A stretch of DNA of 64,000 nt from NCBI RefSeq assembly GCF_003096595.1, contig NZ_QEKO01000001.1, positions 1,364,001 through 1,428,000 on the forward strand, written 5' to 3'. Source of the stretch: Pusillimonas noertemannii (GTDB lineage Bacteria; Pseudomonadota; Gammaproteobacteria; Burkholderiales; Burkholderiaceae_B). Under the pieces are notes generated by a model. It was not told the DNA's origin and did not search any database. It saw only the letters and a program-made list of their open reading frames with translations. Made by a program: the position numbers and the translations under genes. This document shows positions 1-8,743 of the stretch, in pieces; the first letter of the stretch is position 1; each line of letters begins with the position of its first letter.

Positions 1-1
1 G

Positions 2-40
2 GTGGCGGCATACCAGGAAATCGCCAGCATGCCGGTCTGA
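2..40 (+). CDS. fliE: FliE flagellar hook-basal body protein, C-terminal end only
   Basis: The first bases read VAAYQEIASMPV followed by TGA. This matches the conserved end of FliE (NKLVxAYQEIMxMxV), the basal-body protein thought to join the MS ring to the rod. Only 12 residues are in the window, and the rest of the gene lies upstream. It converges on the minus-strand flagellar operon, whose last stop codon is 3 bases away. The identification rests on the C-terminal motif plus the flagellar neighbourhood. Confidence 0.75.
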   Translation: MAAYQEIASMPV

Positions 41-42
41 GT

Positions 43-345
43 TCAGTTGTCCGCGGGCTCTGCTTCCAGCCGATACAGCCAGGCGAGCAGACGGGCTACG
101 GCCTCGTAGAGCTCGGGCGGAATGTGCCGGTCCAGATCCACCTGCATCAGCAGGCCCACCAGTTCGGGCGACTGGTGCACGTACAGGCCGTGGTCCTGCG
201 CGGTACGCATGATGTTCTCGGCCGCCGTGCCATAGCCCTTGGCCACCACGCGAGGCGCGGAGTCGGCCGTATCGTAGGCCAGGGCGACCGCGCTGCTGCG
301 CGCAGGCGTGTTCGTCCCTCCGGCGTCGCGCGTTTGGTCCGTCAT
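43..345 (-). CDS. FlhB C-terminal-like protein (export switch domain homologue)
   Basis: This 100-aa protein resembles the cytoplasmic C-terminal domain of FlhB/YscU, the substrate-specificity switch of flagellar and type III export, but has no membrane part. Visible features are the segment VALAYDTADSAPRVVAKGYG, where FlhB has its VALxYd...PxVvAKG stretch, and a C-terminal IPPELYEAVARLLAWLY helix like the FlhB end. The NPTH autocleavage motif is absent, so it cannot self-cleave as FlhB does. Its start overlaps the fliK stop by four bases (ATGA), so it is the last gene of the flaG operon. Free-standing paralogues of this kind are often found next to fliK; their exact role is unsettled. Confidence 0.8.
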   Translation of the reverse strand: MTDQTRDAGGTNTPARSSAVALAYDTADSAPRVVAKGYGTAAENIMRTAQDHGLYVHQSPELVGLLMQVDLDRHIPPELYEAVARLLAWLYRLEAEPADN

Positions 346-1595
346 ACCTCGTCCCTGTCCTGAATCGACAACTGGCTGAGCGTCAGCCCCCCTTCCTGGA
401 ACTCCGTTCTTAGCGCCTGGTCATGCTGCTTCAGGGTCTGGGCGCTTTGCGGCGCCACGAGCCGCATCACGACCTGGCTGCCATGCAGCGACAGCCGGGC
501 CTCGATCTCTCCGAGCGCGGGCAGTGAAAGACGCAGCCGGGTGGCCCAATGCGTGCCGGCCTCGTCGCTTGCCCCGTGCTCGTCGCGGCGGCTGACCTCC
601 CAATCCAGCGGCGCATCCGGCCAGGCTTCGCCATGCCAGTTGAAGGCCTGGGCCGCCAGCGTCTCCAGCTGCTGGCGCACGACCAGATGCGTATCGGGAT
701 GCAGGCCGAGCAGGGCGGGGGCATGGCTTTGGCCCGCCTGCCCCGTTGCAGCGGATGCACTGCGTGCTTCGGCGGGCATATTGTCAGAAGCGGAGCTGCC
801 GGCCTGCGGAGCGCCGTGAGGTACAGCGGACGACGGGCCCGCATGTGTCGCGGCAGCAGGAGTCGAGCCTGTTTGTGCGGGCGCTGCGGACCCGCGCAGC
901 TGGCCTTGGGGTTCGAGCTTGAGCTGGGCGGCGGTTCTGGCTCCAGAGGCCAGCTCCCGAAGATGCGATTCGTAGAACAGGCCGCTTTGCCCCACGGCCA
1001 GGCCCAGGGCGCGCGCAATCAAGGCGGGCCCGACATCGCCTGAAGCCGCATGGCCCGCCATCGGCGTCGCTGCCGCCGGGCCTGACGGGCCGGCGCCTGA
1101 GGCGCCGGAACCCGAGGCGGATGTCTGTGCCGGGGGCGCCGCGCCGGCCGCCGCGGCGGTGCCCGATGCGGCTGGTCCTGCCTGGACCAGAGGCGCGCGT
1201 CCGGCGACGGGCGGCGCCTGTCCGGGAAAGCGGGACAGCAGGGCCAGTATGGTTTTTGCGGCATGCCCCAGCGTTGTGGGCGCTGACGGAGTGCTGGACG
1301 TCTCGGTGCTGGGCCGTTCCGTTCCCTGAGGCAGGGGCCGGGATTGCAGCCTGGCATCCTCGACCTGGCGGCCTCCACGCTCTGTCTGGGCCAGGGCCTT
1401 GTCGATGGTCTCGGGCAGCGGGCGGCCGCCCTCATTGTGCAACGGCGCAATGCGCGTGGCGTCGGCCAGTTGCAGGATGGCGTCGGACTTGCCGGCATTG
1501 ACGATCTGGCTTTGCTGGGACGCCGCGACGCTTAGCGCGGTGTCGAGCCGGCGTATCAGCAGCGTCCCCAGATTCGAAGGCCCGCCCACGCTCAT
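342..1595 (-). CDS. fliK: Flagellar hook-length control protein FliK
   Basis: FliK is the exported ruler that measures hook length and triggers the FlhB switch from hook to filament substrates. The protein is 417 aa. It has a divergent N-terminus, a long Ala/Gly/Pro/Ser-rich linker at about residues 95-290 that is typical of the disordered ruler, and a conserved C-terminal Flg_hook domain at about 330-410 containing LPALGEIEARLSLHGSQVVM and a final LTLSQLSI strand. It starts 22 bases after fliT and overlaps the FlhB-like gene. Low sequence complexity in the linker is normal for the family. The identification is secure from the C-terminal domain and operon position. Confidence 0.88.
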   Translation of the reverse strand: MSVGGPSNLGTLLIRRLDTALSVAASQQSQIVNAGKSDAILQLADATRIAPLHNEGGRPLPETIDKALAQTERGGRQVEDARLQSRPLPQGTERPSTETSSTPSAPTTLGHAAKTILALLSRFPGQAPPVAGRAPLVQAGPAASGTAAAAGAAPPAQTSASGSGASGAGPSGPAAATPMAGHAASGDVGPALIARALGLAVGQSGLFYESHLRELASGARTAAQLKLEPQGQLRGSAAPAQTGSTPAAATHAGPSSAVPHGAPQAGSSASDNMPAEARSASAATGQAGQSHAPALLGLHPDTHLVVRQQLETLAAQAFNWHGEAWPDAPLDWEVSRRDEHGASDEAGTHWATRLRLSLPALGEIEARLSLHGSQVVMRLVAPQSAQTLKQHDQALRTEFQEGGLTLSQLSIQDRDEV

Positions 1596-1617
1596 GGATG
1601 GATTCCTGCGCGCCGGC

Positions 1618-1953
1618 CTAGCGGCTGGCGGGTTGGGTGTTGCAGTAGGCTTCGAGCACGCTCTGATGGCGCTTCATGGCTCCCAGCATGGCTCCGAGCC
1701 TGGCCATCTCGGGGGCGGCCAGATTGCGGATGCGCGCGTCGTCATCCAGTATCTGGGTCAGCAGCGTCTTGCGCGCGGCCCGGTCGCCGCTGTCCAGGTG
1801 TGTGAGCGGTTTCAGCATTTCGACGGCGTCGCAATATTGCCGGCTGAGGGAAATGACGGAATCCCAGTCATTGGCCTGCGCCAGCTTGAGCATCTGGCCG
1901 GACAGTTCGGCGATGAGCTGATAGCGGTGCACGATGGGAGGTGTGTCGAGCAT
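1618..1953 (-). CDS. fliT: FliT flagellar export chaperone
   Basis: A 111-aa, mostly alpha-helical protein directly after fliS and before fliK, the standard position of fliT. FliT binds the filament cap protein FliD and keeps it export-competent; in enterobacteria it also inhibits FlhDC. The sequence is weakly conserved, as is usual for the family, with helix-rich stretches such as YQLIAELSGQMLKLAQ and an Arg-rich C-terminal helix. Assignment depends on length, helical character and the fliD-fliS-fliT order more than on a diagnostic motif. The start codon gives MLDTPPIVHRY. Confidence 0.75.
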   Translation of the reverse strand: MLDTPPIVHRYQLIAELSGQMLKLAQANDWDSVISLSRQYCDAVEMLKPLTHLDSGDRAARKTLLTQILDDDARIRNLAAPEMARLGAMLGAMKRHQSVLEAYCNTQPASR

Positions 1954-2012
1954 GATGGATTCGCCTTGAAGAGGCCTGGTGGATTCAGGTTTGGCCGCCT
2001 GGCTGGATGGGT

Positions 2013-2450
2013 TCAGGCGGGGGATGATGCTTTGGAGGACTCGGCAGCCGTGCGCCAGGCGTCTCCGATGTCGCTCAGAAGCCGTTGCGCCAGCTGCAAT
2101 TTTTCCGCATCGGCGCCCAGGTTGGCCTGGAGCAGATTGCGGATGATGAGATCGTAGGTGGCGGCCAGGTTGCGGGCGAGTTCGCCTCCGGCTTCCATGT
2201 CGATGCTGGCTTTCAGGCCCGAGTCGACGATGTCGATGGCCTTGGAGATGGCGGTGCCGCGTCCCTGTATGTCGCCATTCTGCATGTATAGCTGCGCCTT
2301 GGCCACGGCCGCCAGCGCCCCGTCGAACAGCATGGTGATCAGCTGTTCCGGTGTTGCGCTGAGCACCTTGGTTTCGAGGCCGATGCTGGCGTAGGCCCTG
2401 GCGGAGGTCTGGCCGCGCGCGCCGCGCGGCGAGGGGTAGGTCATCGTCAT
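2013..2450 (-). CDS. fliS: FliS flagellin export chaperone
   Basis: FliS binds the C-terminus of flagellin in the cytosol and prevents premature polymerisation. This 145-aa protein carries the family hallmarks: YASIGLETKVLSATPEQLITMLFDGAL near residue 20 and the KAxxIVxxLxxSIDMEAGGELARNLAATYDLI segment that forms the flagellin-binding helices. The start codon overlaps the fliD stop in the ATGA arrangement, indicating translational coupling. A second ATG two codons in would give a protein starting MTYPSPR. No flagellin gene lies in the window, so its client is encoded elsewhere. Confidence 0.92.
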   Translation of the reverse strand: MTMTYPSPRGARGQTSARAYASIGLETKVLSATPEQLITMLFDGALAAVAKAQLYMQNGDIQGRGTAISKAIDIVDSGLKASIDMEAGGELARNLAATYDLIIRNLLQANLGADAEKLQLAQRLLSDIGDAWRTAAESSKASSPA

Positions 2451-3835
2451 TTCTCGTTGAGGTTGCCCAGCATGGAAAGTTGCTGGGTCAGGTAACTGCT
2501 GACGGAGCTCATCTGAGCCATCATGGAATCCAGGGCGGTGAACTGGCGGCGGTAGTTTTCCATCTTGGCGTCGATGCGGGTGGACGTGTCGTCATACTGC
2601 TTCTGCAGGTCCTTGATGTTGCGGTCGGTGCCGTCCTTGGCGGTCTGGATATAGCCGGTGCTGCCCAGGAAGTTGCCCGTCATCTGCGTAAAGCGCTTGG
2701 CAAGCCCGTTTTCGCCCGCCAGCAGCTGGCGCACGTCGCCGAGATGGTCCTTGACGGCGGCGGCCAGCTTGTCGTTGTCTGTTTCAAGCAGTCCACTGGA
2801 CGGATTGGTGGTAATGCCCATCTGCGAGAGCGTGCGCAAGGTCCCTTCCGAGAGGTAGCCATTGAGGGCATCGCGCGACTGCGCCTGGGCCCGCCGCGCC
2901 AGGGTGTCGCCGGTCAGTGCGCTGCCTTGCTGCGCGTCGACATCGTACGAGGTCAGCGACTTGATCGTGTTCTGCAGGTTGTTATAGGCGGTGACGAAAT
3001 CCTTGATCGTCTGTGTGGTCGCGGAATCGTCACGCTGGACCTTGAGCGTGCCCGACTCGCCGCCGGCCTTGGCAAGATTGAGCGTCACGCCCTCGATGGC
3101 GCCTTCGACCTGGTTGGTCTGGCTGGTGACGGCGATGCCGTTGATGGTCAGCGAGGCATTGGAGGCCGCTTGCTCCTGCATGTTGCCGGCCACGCCGGCT
3201 TCAAAGCCGAGCAGGGCTTGCAGGGCATTTTCGGGGTCGCTGTTGCCTGTGACCTCTATGCTCGTGACGGCGGCGTCCGTCCCGGTGGACGTGCTGGTCA
3301 GCATGAGGCGGTGGGGATTTTCACTGCCGTCGTTGAGGACGGTCGCGCGCACCCCCAGGCTGGGATCGGCATTGTTGATGGCGGCAAGCAGGCCGTCGAT
3401 CGAGGTGTCCACACCCTCGAGATCCAGGGTGTGCTCGGTGCCGTCCGCGAGCTTGATGGTCAGGACACCGCCCTGGCCGATGGCCTGGCTGCGGTCGGCA
3501 ACGCCCCCAGCGACCAGGGTCTGGGCGCTGGCCAGGGTCTGCACCTGGATGTCGTATTGGCCGGCGATGGCCTTGTTCGTGGCCGATGCGGTAAATGCGT
3601 CGGACGAGGCCGAGGTTTTCAGCGCGCCGTAGGTTTCATCCTTGCCAAGCTTCTCGGCAGCGGTCTTGAGAGCTTCGATGGAGCTCTGGATCTTGCCGTA
3701 TGCCGACAGGCGATTCTGCGCACTGACCTGCTTGGTCTGGATGAGCGACAGGGCCTGGTTTTCGCTGTTGCGCAGGTCCGTCAGCAACTCGTCCAGGGGA
3801 AGACCGGAGCCCACTCCGATAGAAGATACAGCCAT
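2447..3835 (-). CDS. fliD: Flagellar filament cap protein FliD (HAP2)
   Basis: FliD caps the growing filament and helps fold incoming flagellin. The chosen ATG gives MAVSSIGVGSGLPLDELLTDL, which fits the family N-terminus, and is preceded by AGGAGA nine bases upstream. A longer reading frame starting 63 bases earlier has no comparable ribosome site. The product is 462 aa, with an N-terminal coiled-coil region at about 1-100, a variable central part rich in beta structure, and a C-terminal coiled-coil region with SLTSYDVDAQQGSALTGD and a final SSYLTQQLSML helix. It follows flaG by 112 bases and is coupled to fliS. Confidence 0.93.
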   Translation of the reverse strand: MAVSSIGVGSGLPLDELLTDLRNSENQALSLIQTKQVSAQNRLSAYGKIQSSIEALKTAAEKLGKDETYGALKTSASSDAFTASATNKAIAGQYDIQVQTLASAQTLVAGGVADRSQAIGQGGVLTIKLADGTEHTLDLEGVDTSIDGLLAAINNADPSLGVRATVLNDGSENPHRLMLTSTSTGTDAAVTSIEVTGNSDPENALQALLGFEAGVAGNMQEQAASNASLTINGIAVTSQTNQVEGAIEGVTLNLAKAGGESGTLKVQRDDSATTQTIKDFVTAYNNLQNTIKSLTSYDVDAQQGSALTGDTLARRAQAQSRDALNGYLSEGTLRTLSQMGITTNPSSGLLETDNDKLAAAVKDHLGDVRQLLAGENGLAKRFTQMTGNFLGSTGYIQTAKDGTDRNIKDLQKQYDDTSTRIDAKMENYRRQFTALDSMMAQMSSVSSYLTQQLSMLGNLNEK

Positions 3836-3947
3836 GATTGAACTTCTCCTGATGAGGGTATTGTCGTGCAGCTTGCGGGGTTTCAAATCCTGCGACAAGC
3901 GCGATATGTATGCCTAGTTTGGGTGATTGCGCAGCAGCCGGGCCGGC

Positions 3948-4340
3948 TCAGGCACTGGTGCTGACCACCTGGCCCTGAAGCTGCACGATCATCTTCGCAA
4001 TGCGGATGACGGCGTCGCTTGGCACGGTGCGCAATACTTCGCCGGTTTCGTTGTCGATGAGGGAGACCACCACTCTTTGGGCCTCCGGATCGATGTCGAA
4101 GCGCATGCCCGTGGACCAGGCCTTCAGGCTGCTGTTCACGTCCTCCAGCGCCCGGCCCAGGGACTGGCCCGCACTGCCTTCGCGATCGGCCTGGCGCTGA
4201 TTCGGATCGCCCGCCGCAATGGTCTCCGCGGACGGCGTCACTTCGCGCGCGGGCTCGGGAAGAGCCGGACGCTCAATGTCCAGCGCCACCGGGTTCATGG
4301 GAAGTGATGCCGTAGAGTTCGAGGTAAGCGGATTGACCAT
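3948..4340 (-). CDS. flaG: FlaG family flagellar protein
   Basis: A 130-aa protein of the FlaG family. These proteins are small, encoded upstream of fliD, and affect filament length in several genera. The C-terminal half carries the family core: RFDIDPEAQRVVVSLIDNE, then GEVLRTVPSDAVIRIAK, which corresponds to the conserved (I/V)R-x-(I/V)PS motif. The start at 4340 is preferred over the longer frame to 4442 because it has GGGAG nine bases upstream and lies downstream of a sigma-28-like promoter, which the longer frame would overlap. It is the first gene of the late flagellar operon running to position 43. Confidence 0.85.
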   Translation of the reverse strand: MVNPLTSNSTASLPMNPVALDIERPALPEPAREVTPSAETIAAGDPNQRQADREGSAGQSLGRALEDVNSSLKAWSTGMRFDIDPEAQRVVVSLIDNETGEVLRTVPSDAVIRIAKMIVQLQGQVVSTSA

Positions 4341-4374
4341 CGGTAGATGCTCCCGAGCAGTATTGACAACGGGA

Positions 4375-4401
4375 ATAACGACGCCGGGCCCCGATACTTT
4401 A
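4375..4401 (-). promoter_or_regulatory. Sigma-28-like promoter of the flaG-fliD operon
   Basis: Read on the minus strand, TAAA at 4401-4398 is followed by exactly 15 bases and then GTCGTTAT at 4382-4375. The sigma-28 consensus is TAAA-N15-GCCGATAA, so the -10 part matches 5 of 8 bases. The predicted transcript would start about 25 bases before the flaG start codon. The match is moderate; the spacing and location make it plausible. Confidence 0.5.
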
Positions 4402-4459
4402 TGGCGCGGCTTCGTGTCCGCCCTGCGGCCGGCTTGGCTCAATAGCCGGAACAGGCCGC

Positions 4460-4486
4460 TAAAGTCCCATTTGATCCAGCCGTATG
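4460..4486 (+). promoter_or_regulatory. Sigma-28-like promoter of fliA
   Basis: TAAA at 4460-4463, 15 bases, then GCCGTATG at 4479-4486, compared with the sigma-28 consensus TAAA-N15-GCCGATAA. Transcription would start near 4493-4496. The ATG at 4484 therefore cannot be the fliA start, since it lies inside the promoter. The site implies positive autoregulation of fliA. Confidence 0.6.
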
Positions 4487-4513
4487 GCGGCGTGCGGCGG
4501 GCGAAAATACAGC

Positions 4514-5302
4514 ATGTCGTCTTTGCCCGTCTTTCAACCTTGCATGTTCAACTCTGAAGACCTGCTGGTCAGGCAGTACACCCCGCTGGTGCGCCGAGTC
4601 GCCTTGCAGCTGGTCGCACGCCTGCCCGCCAATGTCGAGCTTGACGACCTGATGCAGGCGGGCATGATGGGTTTGCTGGATGCGGCGCGGCGCTACCGCG
4701 AAATGGCCGACGCCCAGTTCGAGACCTACGCGACGACCCGCATACGTGGCGCCATGCTGGATGAATTGCGCAGCCAGGACTGGTTGCCGCGCAGCGTGCG
4801 CAGCAAGTCCAGGCAGATCGAGTCCGCGATCCATGAACTGAACCATCGCCTGTTGCGGGCGCCTTCCGAGGCCGAGGTGGCCGACGAACTGGGCATGCCG
4901 CTCGAGGCCTATCAGGAGATGCTGGAAGAGGCGCGCGGCATCCAGGTCATACATTACGAAGACCTGACGCGCAGTCCGGAAGACAGGAGGGAGGGCGCCG
5001 ATGCCGCCGCGGATCCGGAGCTTTCCGCCTGGGACAATCCACTGGAGCGCCTGGTGTCCCAGGGGCTGCGCTCGGCCCTGGTCGAGGCCATCCAGTCGTT
5101 GCCGGAGCGTGAGCAATTGCTGCTTTCGCTGCAGTTCGAGCACGACCTCAATCAGAAGGAGATCAGCCTGGCCCTGGGGGTGACCGAAGGCCGGGTTTCC
5201 CAGTTGCGTTCACAGGCGGTGGTCCGCATACGGGCTTTCCTGGCGGCCAATGCCTGGAATGTCGAGCCCAGCGAGGGCTATGCCGAGAGCAAGCTGATAT
5301 AA
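4514..5302 (+). CDS. fliA: Flagellar sigma factor FliA (sigma-28)
   Basis: FliA directs RNA polymerase to late flagellar promoters. All sigma-70-family parts needed are visible: region 2 with [21 protein letters not shown] and [18 protein letters not shown], the conserved DWLPRSVR at the start of region 3, and region 4 with [22 protein letters not shown] and a helix-turn-helix in [15 protein letters not shown]. Region 1.1 is absent, as expected for FliA. The start at 4514 (MSSLPVF, 262 aa) is chosen because an upstream ATG falls inside the predicted promoter; 4544 (MFNSEDLLV) is the alternative. It is divergent from the flaG operon that it presumably transcribes. Confidence 0.93.
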   Translation: MSSLPVFQPCMFNSEDLLVRQYTPLVRRVALQLVARLPANVELDDLMQAGMMGLLDAARRYREMADAQFETYATTRIRGAMLDELRSQDWLPRSVRSKSRQIESAIHELNHRLLRAPSEAEVADELGMPLEAYQEMLEEARGIQVIHYEDLTRSPEDRREGADAAADPELSAWDNPLERLVSQGLRSALVEAIQSLPEREQLLLSLQFEHDLNQKEISLALGVTEGRVSQLRSQAVVRIRAFLAANAWNVEPSEGYAESKLI

Positions 5303-5400
5303 ATCATTGCAAGAGTGTTAATCTTCTACCTGCGGGTGCAGATCCGGCGCCAGGCCGCCGCCCGCGCATCCCCGCGCGGGGCCAGATACCGGAAGAAAAA

Positions 5401-6006
5401 TTGGATTACGTCGCATCTTGCAACCTGCCCACCCCCTGGGCGGTATTTCAGCTACATGGTTTCGTCAAGCCTGATACGGGCAAGGAGCATGTCGTTCTTA
5501 CCCTGGGAGACGTCGGAGACGGCCGGCCGGTACTGGCGCGCATCCACTCCGAATGCCTGACGGGCGACGGCCTGTTCAGCCAGCGTTGCGACTGCGGCGC
5601 CCAGCTCGAGACCGCCCTGAAGGCCATTGCCGCCGAAGGCCGGGGCGCCTTGCTGTATTTGCGCCAAGAGGGGCGCGGCATCGGCCTGCTCAACAAGATA
5701 CGCGCCTACAACCTGCAGGACCAGGGCGCAGACACGGTCGAGGCCAACGAACGGCTGGGCTTTCCGGCCGACATGCGCCGCTACGACCTGTGCAAACCCA
5801 TGCTCGATCACTTTGGCGTGGCCAGCCTGCGGCTCATGACCAACAACCCGCGCAAGGTCGACCAGATTCGCGCCACCGGCATCGAGATCGTCGAGCGCAT
5901 TCCCCTGCAGGTCAATCGCAACCCGCACAATGAAGGGTATCTGCAGACCAAGGCCGCCAAGCTGGGGCATTGGCTCAAGACCACCCTGACCGAGCCCGAT
6001 CAATGA
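5401..6006 (+). CDS. ribA: GTP cyclohydrolase II
   Basis: RibA opens GTP to give 2,5-diamino-6-ribosylamino-pyrimidinone phosphate, the first committed step of riboflavin synthesis. The 201-aa product has the zinc cysteines at 52, 63 and 65 in [17 protein letters not shown], the catalytic region [15 protein letters not shown], and the GTP-binding stretch [10 protein letters not shown]. The start is TTG, preceded by GGAAG. It is a stand-alone enzyme with no RibB domain. It overlaps the following 70-aa gene by ATGA, so the two are probably co-transcribed. No FMN riboswitch is apparent in the short leader. Confidence 0.93.
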   Translation: MDYVASCNLPTPWAVFQLHGFVKPDTGKEHVVLTLGDVGDGRPVLARIHSECLTGDGLFSQRCDCGAQLETALKAIAAEGRGALLYLRQEGRGIGLLNKIRAYNLQDQGADTVEANERLGFPADMRRYDLCKPMLDHFGVASLRLMTNNPRKVDQIRATGIEIVERIPLQVNRNPHNEGYLQTKAAKLGHWLKTTLTEPDQ

Positions 6007-6215
6007 GCGGCTGGTACATTCTGCCCAACGGCAACATCCGCCATGTGGACGGGCTGGAGATACAGCCCGAGCTCGACTGGTTTCCCACCAATGAAAGCCT
6101 GCTGGCCTATATGGAAGGGCAGAGGGCTGCGGGCTGCTCCGAAGCCCAGATCGCCCGGCGCGTCATGAGCCTGGCGGTCGAGTGCGAGGAATGGGTCAAA
6201 GAGAACCTGGGCTGA
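6003..6215 (+). CDS. Conserved small protein of unknown function, 70 aa
   Basis: The reading frame starts [20 protein letters not shown], with the ATG overlapping the ribA stop, so translation is probably coupled. It is 70 aa, soluble-looking, acidic at the C-terminus ([12 protein letters not shown]), with no signal peptide or membrane segment. I do not recognise a domain. Its tight coupling to ribA suggests co-expression with riboflavin synthesis but says nothing certain about function. Codon use resembles its neighbours, which supports it being real. Confidence 0.65.
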   Translation: MSGWYILPNGNIRHVDGLEIQPELDWFPTNESLLAYMEGQRAAGCSEAQIARRVMSLAVECEEWVKENLG

Positions 6216-6297
6216 TCCGCTTCGGTTTCTCGGTGCGCCAGGCCCGTCTTTGCGTCTTCTGGTTTCGAATTGGGCGGCCGGTGGCCGGCCGGCTTCC

Positions 6298-7680
6298 TTA
6301 CATGAAGCGCATCTTGAAGCGGCGTCCCTTGATGGTGCCGTTGGCCAGCTTGTCGTAGGCTTCATCGGCGATCGACCGCTTCAGGGCGACAAAGGTCACG
6401 AAGTCGAATACGTCTATCTTGCCCAGGCTGTCGAAGGGCAGGCCGGCGTCCTTGGTCAGCGCGCCGACCAGGTCTCCGGCCCTGAGCTTGTTCTTCTTGC
6501 CGCCCTGTATGCACAGGGTGATCATGGGGGCTTCCTGCGGACGGCCGGGCGACCGGGGCAGGGACTCGAGACGCTGCCATGGCAAGGGCGTGCCGCGGTA
6601 GTCTTCGATGCGCTGCGCGCGATGCCGTTCATGCGGGGCAACCAGGCTGAAAGCCAGGCCTTTGGCTCCGCCGCGCCCCGTGCGTCCGATGCGGTGCACG
6701 TGTACCTGGGGCTGGGCCGCGAGTTCGGCGTTCAGCACGGCATCCACCGAATGCATGTCCAGCCCACGCGCTGCGACGTCCGTAGCCACGAGCACCGAGC
6801 AGCTCTGGTTTGCGAACTGCACCAGGATGTCTTCGCGGTCGCGCTGCTCCAGGTCGCCGTGAAGGGCCAGCACTGAAAAGCCCCTTTGCTCCAGGAATTC
6901 GGCCAGTTCGTGTACCTGGGCCTTGGTGTTGCAGAAGGCCAGGGTCGACACCGGCCCGAAATGGACGAGCAGCCTGGCCACGGCGGCCAGGCGCTGGTCT
7001 TCCTCGATCTCGTAGAAATGTTCTTCGATCCGGCTTTCCGGCACCAGGGCCTCGACGCGCACCTCGACGGGATCGTGCAGGAAGCGCGCGGCGATTCTTT
7101 GCACGTTGTCGGGATAGGTGGCTGAAAACAGCAGGGTTTGCCGCTTGCGGGGACAGGCTTTGGCGATTTCGGCCATGTCGTCATGGAAGCCCATGTCGAG
7201 CATGCGGTCAGCCTCGTCCAGGACTAGGGTGCGCAGGCCGGACAGATCGACGGTGTTGCGCCGCAGGTGGTCGCAGAAGCGGCCGGGAGTGGCGACGATG
7301 ATGTGCGCGCCGTGGCGCAGGGAGTCGATCTGGCGCTCGAGTGAAGCGCCGCCCGCCAGGACCAGTACCTTGACGTTGCCGGCATGACGCGCCAGGCGCC
7401 GCAGCTCCTGTGCCACTTGGGCGGCCAGTTCGCGGGTGGGGCAGAGCACCAGCGCCTGTGTGCCGAACCAGGCGGGCTTGAGCGTGTGCATGATGCCCAG
7501 GCCGAAGGCGGCGGTTTTGCCGCTACCGGTCATGGCCTGGGCGATGACGTCGCGCCCCTGCAGGATGGCCGGCAGGCTTTGCGCCTGGATGGGCGTCATC
7601 TGCGTGTAGCCGAGCTGGTCGAGGTTGTCGAGCACGGGGCGCGAAAGCGCGGTGCTGCTGAACAAAAGAGAGGTGCTCAC
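6298..7680 (-). CDS. dbpA: DEAD-box ATP-dependent RNA helicase DbpA
   Basis: DbpA is the 23S rRNA-dependent helicase acting late in 50S assembly. The 460-aa product shows the Q motif (TPIQ, Q32), Walker A GSGKT at 52-56, PTRELA, DEAD at 155-158, SAT at 186-188 and the C-terminal RecA motif HRIGRTGRGG. After about residue 380 a small domain containing SLGKIDVFDFVTFVALKR and ending GRRFKMRFM is the DbpA RNA-binding domain that recognises hairpin 92. That domain distinguishes it from RhlE or SrmB. The start is GTG. It stands alone between divergent or convergent neighbours. Confidence 0.92.
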   Translation of the reverse strand: MSTSLLFSSTALSRPVLDNLDQLGYTQMTPIQAQSLPAILQGRDVIAQAMTGSGKTAAFGLGIMHTLKPAWFGTQALVLCPTRELAAQVAQELRRLARHAGNVKVLVLAGGASLERQIDSLRHGAHIIVATPGRFCDHLRRNTVDLSGLRTLVLDEADRMLDMGFHDDMAEIAKACPRKRQTLLFSATYPDNVQRIAARFLHDPVEVRVEALVPESRIEEHFYEIEEDQRLAAVARLLVHFGPVSTLAFCNTKAQVHELAEFLEQRGFSVLALHGDLEQRDREDILVQFANQSCSVLVATDVAARGLDMHSVDAVLNAELAAQPQVHVHRIGRTGRGGAKGLAFSLVAPHERHRAQRIEDYRGTPLPWQRLESLPRSPGRPQEAPMITLCIQGGKKNKLRAGDLVGALTKDAGLPFDSLGKIDVFDFVTFVALKRSIADEAYDKLANGTIKGRRFKMRFM

Positions 7681-7741
7681 CGTGCGCCTGCCAATAGCTG
7701 AAGAAGGCTGATTTTAGCAGGCGGGTCTTGCGATCAGTCGC

Positions 7742-8371
7742 TCAGGCGGCCAGGGCGGTCAATTCGGTGATGGTTCCGAGCGCCTTGTTCATGGCGCCAC
7801 GCTTGGCTTCTTCGCCCAGGTTGACGCCTTCGGCCCGCACGAACTGGACGCCGGTGATGCCGAAGAAACCGAAGATGGTTTGCAGGTAGCTTTCCTGGTG
7901 CTCGAGCGCGCGGCCCTGCTCGGAGGTCGAATAGGCGCCGCCGCGCGACGAAGCCACTATCACCCGCTTGCCGCCGGCCAGGCCCACGGCGCCGTTCTCG
8001 GTGTACTTGAAAGTGCGACCGGCCTGTGCAAGGCGGTCTATCCAGGCCTTGAGCTGGCTGGGAATCGTGAAGTTGTACATGGGGGCGCCCACCACGACGA
8101 TGTCGGCATTTAGGAACTGCTGCAGCAGTGTTTCCGTCAGTTCGTTCTCGCGGCGCTGCATATCGGAAAGTTCGGGGGCGTCGGGAGCCAGGCGAAAGCC
8201 TAGGGAGTCGGCCGAAAGGTGCGAGGGCGTCTGGGCGGCCAGGTCCAGGTATTGAATCTCGATGCCGGGTTCGGCTTGGGCATAGTGGTCCACGATGCGC
8301 TGGGTCAGTTCGCGCGAGATGGAGGCTTCGCCGGTGATGGCGGAGTCGATGTGCAGAAGCTTGGTAGTCAT
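7742..8371 (-). CDS. azoR: FMN-dependent NADH-azoreductase
   Basis: The 209-aa flavodoxin-fold enzyme reduces quinones and azo bonds with NADH. Visible features are the N-terminal [16 protein letters not shown] phosphate-binding loop, [19 protein letters not shown], which matches the FMN-contacting P-M-Y-N-F motif, and the SSRGGAY loop. The start at 8371 is preceded by GGAGA. A longer open frame upstream lacks a ribosome site. The upstream region holds an inverted repeat at 8522-8540 that could be an operator; no regulator gene is adjacent. Confidence 0.92.
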   Translation of the reverse strand: MTTKLLHIDSAITGEASISRELTQRIVDHYAQAEPGIEIQYLDLAAQTPSHLSADSLGFRLAPDAPELSDMQRRENELTETLLQQFLNADIVVVGAPMYNFTIPSQLKAWIDRLAQAGRTFKYTENGAVGLAGGKRVIVASSRGGAYSTSEQGRALEHQESYLQTIFGFFGITGVQFVRAEGVNLGEEAKRGAMNKALGTITELTALAA

Positions 8372-8521
8372 GGATGGTTCTCCGTTGATGTTCGTTTGGC
8401 CGAAGGCCTTTGCGCCCGCAACTGCGGTGGCTGCCCGCTTGTGAGGGCGAAGCGTGGCGCAAAGGCCTGGGCATGTAGGAACATGGTAGCCAGCGGAGGC
8501 CAGCTTGATTAGCCGGTCTTC

Positions 8522-8540
8522 CCGGAATTTATTGTTCCGG
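8522..8540. promoter_or_regulatory. Inverted repeat in the azoR upstream region
   Basis: CCGGAA-N7-TTCCGG is a perfect 6-7-6 inverted repeat about 150 bases upstream of azoR, in the 372-base gene-free stretch 8372-8743. It could be an operator for a dimeric regulator. No clear sigma-70 promoter was found beside it. The rest of the stretch holds only the pirin terminator. Confidence 0.35.
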
Positions 8541-8629
8541 TTTTGGAATGAATGCAGTGATTTTGGTTTTTCAGGCCCATTTTTGGGCTTTTTTTTGAGG
8601 CGGGAGGGAAACGGAAAAGCGAAACAGAA

Positions 8630-8660
8630 AGACCCGTGCCGGATGCGCCGGCACGGGTCT
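8630..8660 (-). terminator. Rho-independent terminator of the pirin gene
   Basis: A perfect 13-bp stem (AGACCCGTGCCGG / CCGGCACGGGTCT) with a 5-base loop. On the minus strand it is followed by the T-rich TTCTGTTTCGCTTTTCC. It lies about 85 bases after the pirin stop. Confidence 0.8.
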
Positions 8661-8743
8661 GGAATCCACTCAGTGTCGAGAGGTTGTCTGCAAGGGAAAA
8701 GCCCGCAAGAACTTCCTGGAGTTCTTGTGGGCCCCAAGGCCTT

